Shown here: one piece after another, positions 5,905 to 5,978 of the stretch
How the letters are laid out: every line of letters begins with the position of its first letter
Position numbering within the stretch: position 1 is the first letter of the stretch
From: Dehalococcoidia bacterium
GTDB taxonomy: Bacteria > Chloroflexota > Dehalococcoidia > E44-bin15
NCBI GenBank assembly: GCA_023129355.1
Contig: JAGMCC010000079.1
Location: forward strand, 1 to 5,978
Direction of reading: 5' to 3'
Length of the DNA stretch: 5,978 bases
The notes under the pieces: model-generated
What the model saw: only the letters and a program-made list of their open reading frames with translations
Told to the model about the DNA's origin: nothing
Databases searched by the model: none
Translations under genes and position numbers: made by a program

Positions 5905-5978
5905 GTCATTGCGAGCCCTTCGCTTTCTGTCATTCTGAGGGAGCAAAGCGACTGAAGAATCTTGCTCAGGGTAAACTC
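5905..5978. repeat. Composite dispersed-type repeat, running to the window edge
   Basis: Two repeat units are joined. The first starts GTCATTGCGAG (5905-5915) and shares its first eight bases with the arm of the palindromic repeat at 3040. The second starts GTCATTCTGAGG (5929-5940) and contains the inverted pair GAGCAA (5941-5946)/TTGCTC (5962-5967), able to form a hairpin around an ACTGAAGAATC-containing loop. Units with these wordings are recurrent intergenic repeats in several bacterial phyla. No protein-coding signal is visible here, and the element may extend beyond the window. Confidence 0.65.

Overview
The window comes from a bacterium. It carries a typical bacterial RsmG 16S rRNA methyltransferase, Shine-Dalgarno sites of the GGAG/AGGAGG type, and a plausible sigma70-like promoter. 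The DNA is moderately GC-rich. It also has short dispersed repeats of the 'GTCATTGCGAG...' and 'CATTCTGAGGGAGC...' kind. Those repeats, an electron-transfer flavoprotein, and acyl-CoA enzymes that look archaeal suggest an uncultured anaerobe such as a Chloroflexota/Dehalococcoidia or deltaproteobacterial lineage. This placement is an inference; no rRNA or other decisive marker is present.

Layout, left to right. Positions 3-902 (+) hold the C-terminal ~90% of an electron transfer flavoprotein alpha subunit, cut by the window edge. A 132-base gap follows, with a strong Shine-Dalgarno and a 9-codon leader ORF that overlaps the next start. Positions 1035-1496 (+) encode a TrmO-type tRNA methyltransferase. 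It overlaps by 37 bases a helix-hairpin-helix DNA glycosylase of the endonuclease III superfamily (1460-2125, +). The 83-base stretch 2126-2208 separates this gene from the convergent rsmG (2209-2943, -); I see no convincing terminator hairpin there. The 256-base divergent region 2944-3199 contains a palindromic repeat, an operator-like inverted repeat and a -35/-10 promoter pointing right.

The most notable part is the two-gene operon at 3200-5824 (+). The first gene encodes an archaeal-type HMG-CoA synthase fold fused to a C-terminal zinc-ribbon/OB-fold (DUF35) domain. The second encodes an SCP-x/archaeal-type thiolase. This is the same three-part set as the archaeal acetoacetyl-CoA thiolase/DUF35/HMG-CoA synthase complex. 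However, by gap-free alignment from memory around each catalytic site, all three HMG-CoA synthase catalytic residues are replaced (Glu to Thr71, Cys to Leu103, His to Tyr226). The thiolase keeps its nucleophilic Cys82 and its His residues. The pair therefore probably forms a complex with a different reaction from HMG-CoA synthesis, perhaps with the synthase fold acting as a scaffold or with altered chemistry.

The tail 5825-5978 has no gene. Its last ~74 bases are a composite dispersed repeat related to the one upstream of the operon, so the operon is bracketed by repeats of one broad family. The ETF subunit and the thiolase operon both fit acyl-CoA (fatty, branched or aromatic acid) metabolism, but the unrelated housekeeping genes between them mean a joint pathway is only a guess.
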